Below the pieces are notes generated by a model, which was not told where the DNA came from, did no database searches, and saw nothing but the letters and a program-made list of their open reading frames with translations. Of a DNA stretch of 21,514 nucleotides, positions 20,037-21,514 are shown piece after piece. Origin of the DNA: JBCDJG01 sp038748065 (GTDB lineage: Bacteria; Pseudomonadota; Gammaproteobacteria; Pseudomonadales; Halieaceae); NCBI GenBank assembly GCA_038748065.1, contig JBCDJG010000072.1, positions 1 to 21,514 of the forward strand, written 5' to 3'. Each line of letters opens with the position of its first letter. Position 1 is the first letter of the stretch. The translations under genes were made by a program, and so were the position numbers.

Positions 20037-21437
20037 GTGGCCGCTCTCAGCACTGATATTTTGGACGCCCTCGTTGATATCGTTGGCAAGGATCGCGTTA
20101 GAACTGCCGAAGCAGATCTTGCGCACTATGGCGGCGACTGGACGCGCGTCTACACGCCGGCCCCGTCCGCCGTAGTGCTGCCGGGCAGCATCGAGGAGGT
20201 CCAGGCGGTGGTGCGTGTGGCGGCCCGGGAACAGCTTGCCCTGGTGCCCTCTGGCGGCCGCACCGGCCTCAGCGGCGGTGCCGTTGCCTATCGCGGCGAG
20301 CTGGTAATGGCACTTGATCGCATGAACGCCATCGAAGACTTCAACCCCGTGGATCGCACCGTGCGCTGTGGCCCGGGCGTTATTACAGAGCAGCTGCAGC
20401 ATTTCGCCGAGGAGCAGGGTCTGTTTTATCCGGTCGACTTCGCCTCTTCAGGCTCTAGCCAGATCGGCGGCAACATCTCTACGAATGCTGGCGGTATCAA
20501 GGTGATTCGCTACGGCATGACCCGTGACTGGGTGGCTGGCCTGAAACTGGTGACCGGCACCGGTGAGCTTCTCGACCTGAATCGTGGCCTGATGAAGAAC
20601 AACGCCGGTTACGATTTACGACAGCTGGCGATCGGCGCCGAGGGCACCCTAGGCGTCGTGGTTGAGGCGACCATGCGTTTGGCGCGCGCGCCGAAGGAGC
20701 TTGCCGTGATGGTGCTGGGCTCGCCCGGCATGGCCGAGATCATGGATATCCTGGCGGCCTACCAGAGCGAACTGGAACTAACCGCCTTCGAATTTCTTTC
20801 CGAGCAGGCCTTGCAGAAGGTCACCGCTCACCAGGACCTCCAGCGTCCCTTTGAAACACCGACGGAGTTTTACGCGCTGCTGGAGTTCGAACTGGGCGAC
20901 GAAGGTGTGATGGATCAGGCGATGGCCCTGTTTGAGCAATGCGTGGAAAGAGGCTTGGTCGTCGACGGCGTCATTTCACAAAGCGTTGCCCAGGCGCAGA
21001 ACTTGTGGCGCTTGCGAGAGGATATCTCGGAAACCATCTCACGCTGGACGCCCTACAAAAACGACATCTCTACCACCGTGTCCCTGGTGCCATCGCTGCT
21101 AGCTGAGGTGGAGAGTCTGGTGCTCGAGGCCTACCCCGACTTCGAGATCATCTGGTACGGCCATATCGGTGACGGCAACATCCATCTGAATATTCTCAAG
21201 CCCGACGAGCTTTCGCAGGAGGATTTTCAGGCCCACTGCGCACGCGTGAGCCCGGCAATCTTTGACGCCGTTGCCCGTCATGCGGGGTCGGTATCGGCGG
21301 AACACGGGGTGGGTCTCCTGAAAAAAGACTATCTGACTTACTGCCGGTCTGAGCTGGAAATCCAACTCATGAAACAAATCAAAGCCGCCTTCGATCCCCA
21401 AGGGATTATGAATCCCGGCAAGATTTTCGATTTGTAG
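20037..21437 (+). CDS. FAD-dependent D-2-hydroxyglutarate dehydrogenase
   Basis: A 466-residue FAD-linked oxidoreductase of the VAO/PCMH type. The FAD domain contains P71-S-G-G-R-T-G-L-S-G-G and D134-F-A-S-S-G-S-S-Q-I-G-G-N-I-S-T-N-A-G-G. The C-terminal domain has the metal-binding site H376-I-G-D-G-N-I-H383 and E422-H-G-V-G. The pattern and size match bacterial D-2-hydroxyglutarate dehydrogenase, which in Pseudomonas is coupled to SerA and recycles the D-2-hydroxyglutarate it makes (established). Related D-lactate and glycolate oxidases are an alternative, but the divergent serA supports the assignment. The GTG start has a perfect GGAGGT (20025-20030) six bases upstream. Confidence 0.9.
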   Translation: MAALSTDILDALVDIVGKDRVRTAEADLAHYGGDWTRVYTPAPSAVVLPGSIEEVQAVVRVAAREQLALVPSGGRTGLSGGAVAYRGELVMALDRMNAIEDFNPVDRTVRCGPGVITEQLQHFAEEQGLFYPVDFASSGSSQIGGNISTNAGGIKVIRYGMTRDWVAGLKLVTGTGELLDLNRGLMKNNAGYDLRQLAIGAEGTLGVVVEATMRLARAPKELAVMVLGSPGMAEIMDILAAYQSELELTAFEFLSEQALQKVTAHQDLQRPFETPTEFYALLEFELGDEGVMDQAMALFEQCVERGLVVDGVISQSVAQAQNLWRLREDISETISRWTPYKNDISTTVSLVPSLLAEVESLVLEAYPDFEIIWYGHIGDGNIHLNILKPDELSQEDFQAHCARVSPAIFDAVARHAGSVSAEHGVGLLKKDYLTYCRSELEIQLMKQIKAAFDPQGIMNPGKIFDL

Positions 21438-21497
21438 TAAAACCTGGGTGCTCATACTGCCGCACTCGGCACCGGGGTGTATCTTTCAGGACCCGCC

Positions 21498-21514
21498 GTG
21501 AACCCATCCATGGG
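21498..21514 (+). CDS. Possible start of a following gene, cut by window edge
   Basis: GTG 21498 (MNPSM) is open to the window edge and has AGGA (21488-21491) seven bases upstream. Only five codons are visible, so neither the gene nor its product can be supported. Confidence 0.25.

Noticed and set aside
21449..21470. TGCCG/CGGCA hairpin after the D-2-hydroxyglutarate dehydrogenase gene
   Set aside because: The stem is five pairs with no T tract, so termination is not supported.

Overview
The left 3.8 kb is the distal end of an integron gene-cassette array. The remaining 17.7 kb is chromosomal DNA of a gammaproteobacterium. The core genes look like a Pseudomonas/Cellvibrionales-type (possibly marine Halieaceae-like) genome: serA divergent from a D-2-hydroxyglutarate dehydrogenase gene, a MoxR/DUF58 membrane cluster, a DASH-type cryptochrome, and many overlapping, GTG-starting, GC-rich genes. 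This placement is an inference from gene content; there is no rRNA or other marker in the window.

Layout 1-3780: the C-terminal end of an IS3-family transposase and the right end of its element interrupt an attC site. Six cassettes follow, each bounded by GTTRRRY-type R' boxes and complementary R'' boxes: (1) higB-higA toxin-antitoxin, (2) a Gp49/RelE-like toxin broken by two frameshifts plus its intact antitoxin, (3) a GIY-YIG-domain protein, (4) yefM-yoeB on the opposite strand, (5) an unrecognised 120-residue protein, (6) a GNAT acetyltransferase. The last attC is long, built of tandem hairpins and lacks an R' box, so the array ends there. No integrase gene or attI is in the window. The two forward toxin-antitoxin cassettes carry their own sigma70-type promoters, with a palindrome at the promoter and almost no leader before the toxin start codon. 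All five forward cassettes with an intact last gene place its TAA stop inside the attC R'' box.

Layout 3842-9920: a MmcQ/YjbR-family gene; an unrecognised Asp/Asn-rich protein whose signal peptide may be split by a frameshift; a small probable membrane-protein remnant; a class I methyltransferase coupled to a stand-alone asparaginase-domain protein; a DapB-like NAD(P)-dependent dehydrogenase; an exported rhodanese; two single-domain cupins; and a GFA-family zinc protein.

Layout 10044-16867: five tightly overlapping forward genes (a multi-pass membrane protein, DUF4129, DUF4350, MoxR AAA+ ATPase, DUF58) converge on two overlapping reverse genes (SpoIIM-like and RDD-family membrane proteins). 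This is a recurrent but functionally undefined MoxR membrane module.

Layout 16885-21514: a SnoaL/NTF2-like protein, a cryptochrome-DASH/photolyase-family protein, serA on the minus strand, and a divergent FAD-dependent D-2-hydroxyglutarate dehydrogenase. SerA can reduce 2-oxoglutarate to D-2-hydroxyglutarate, and the neighbouring oxidase would recycle it. The divergent interval holds a 26-bp perfect palindrome that, read toward serA, is followed by six T residues and so resembles an intrinsic terminator or attenuator in the serA leader.
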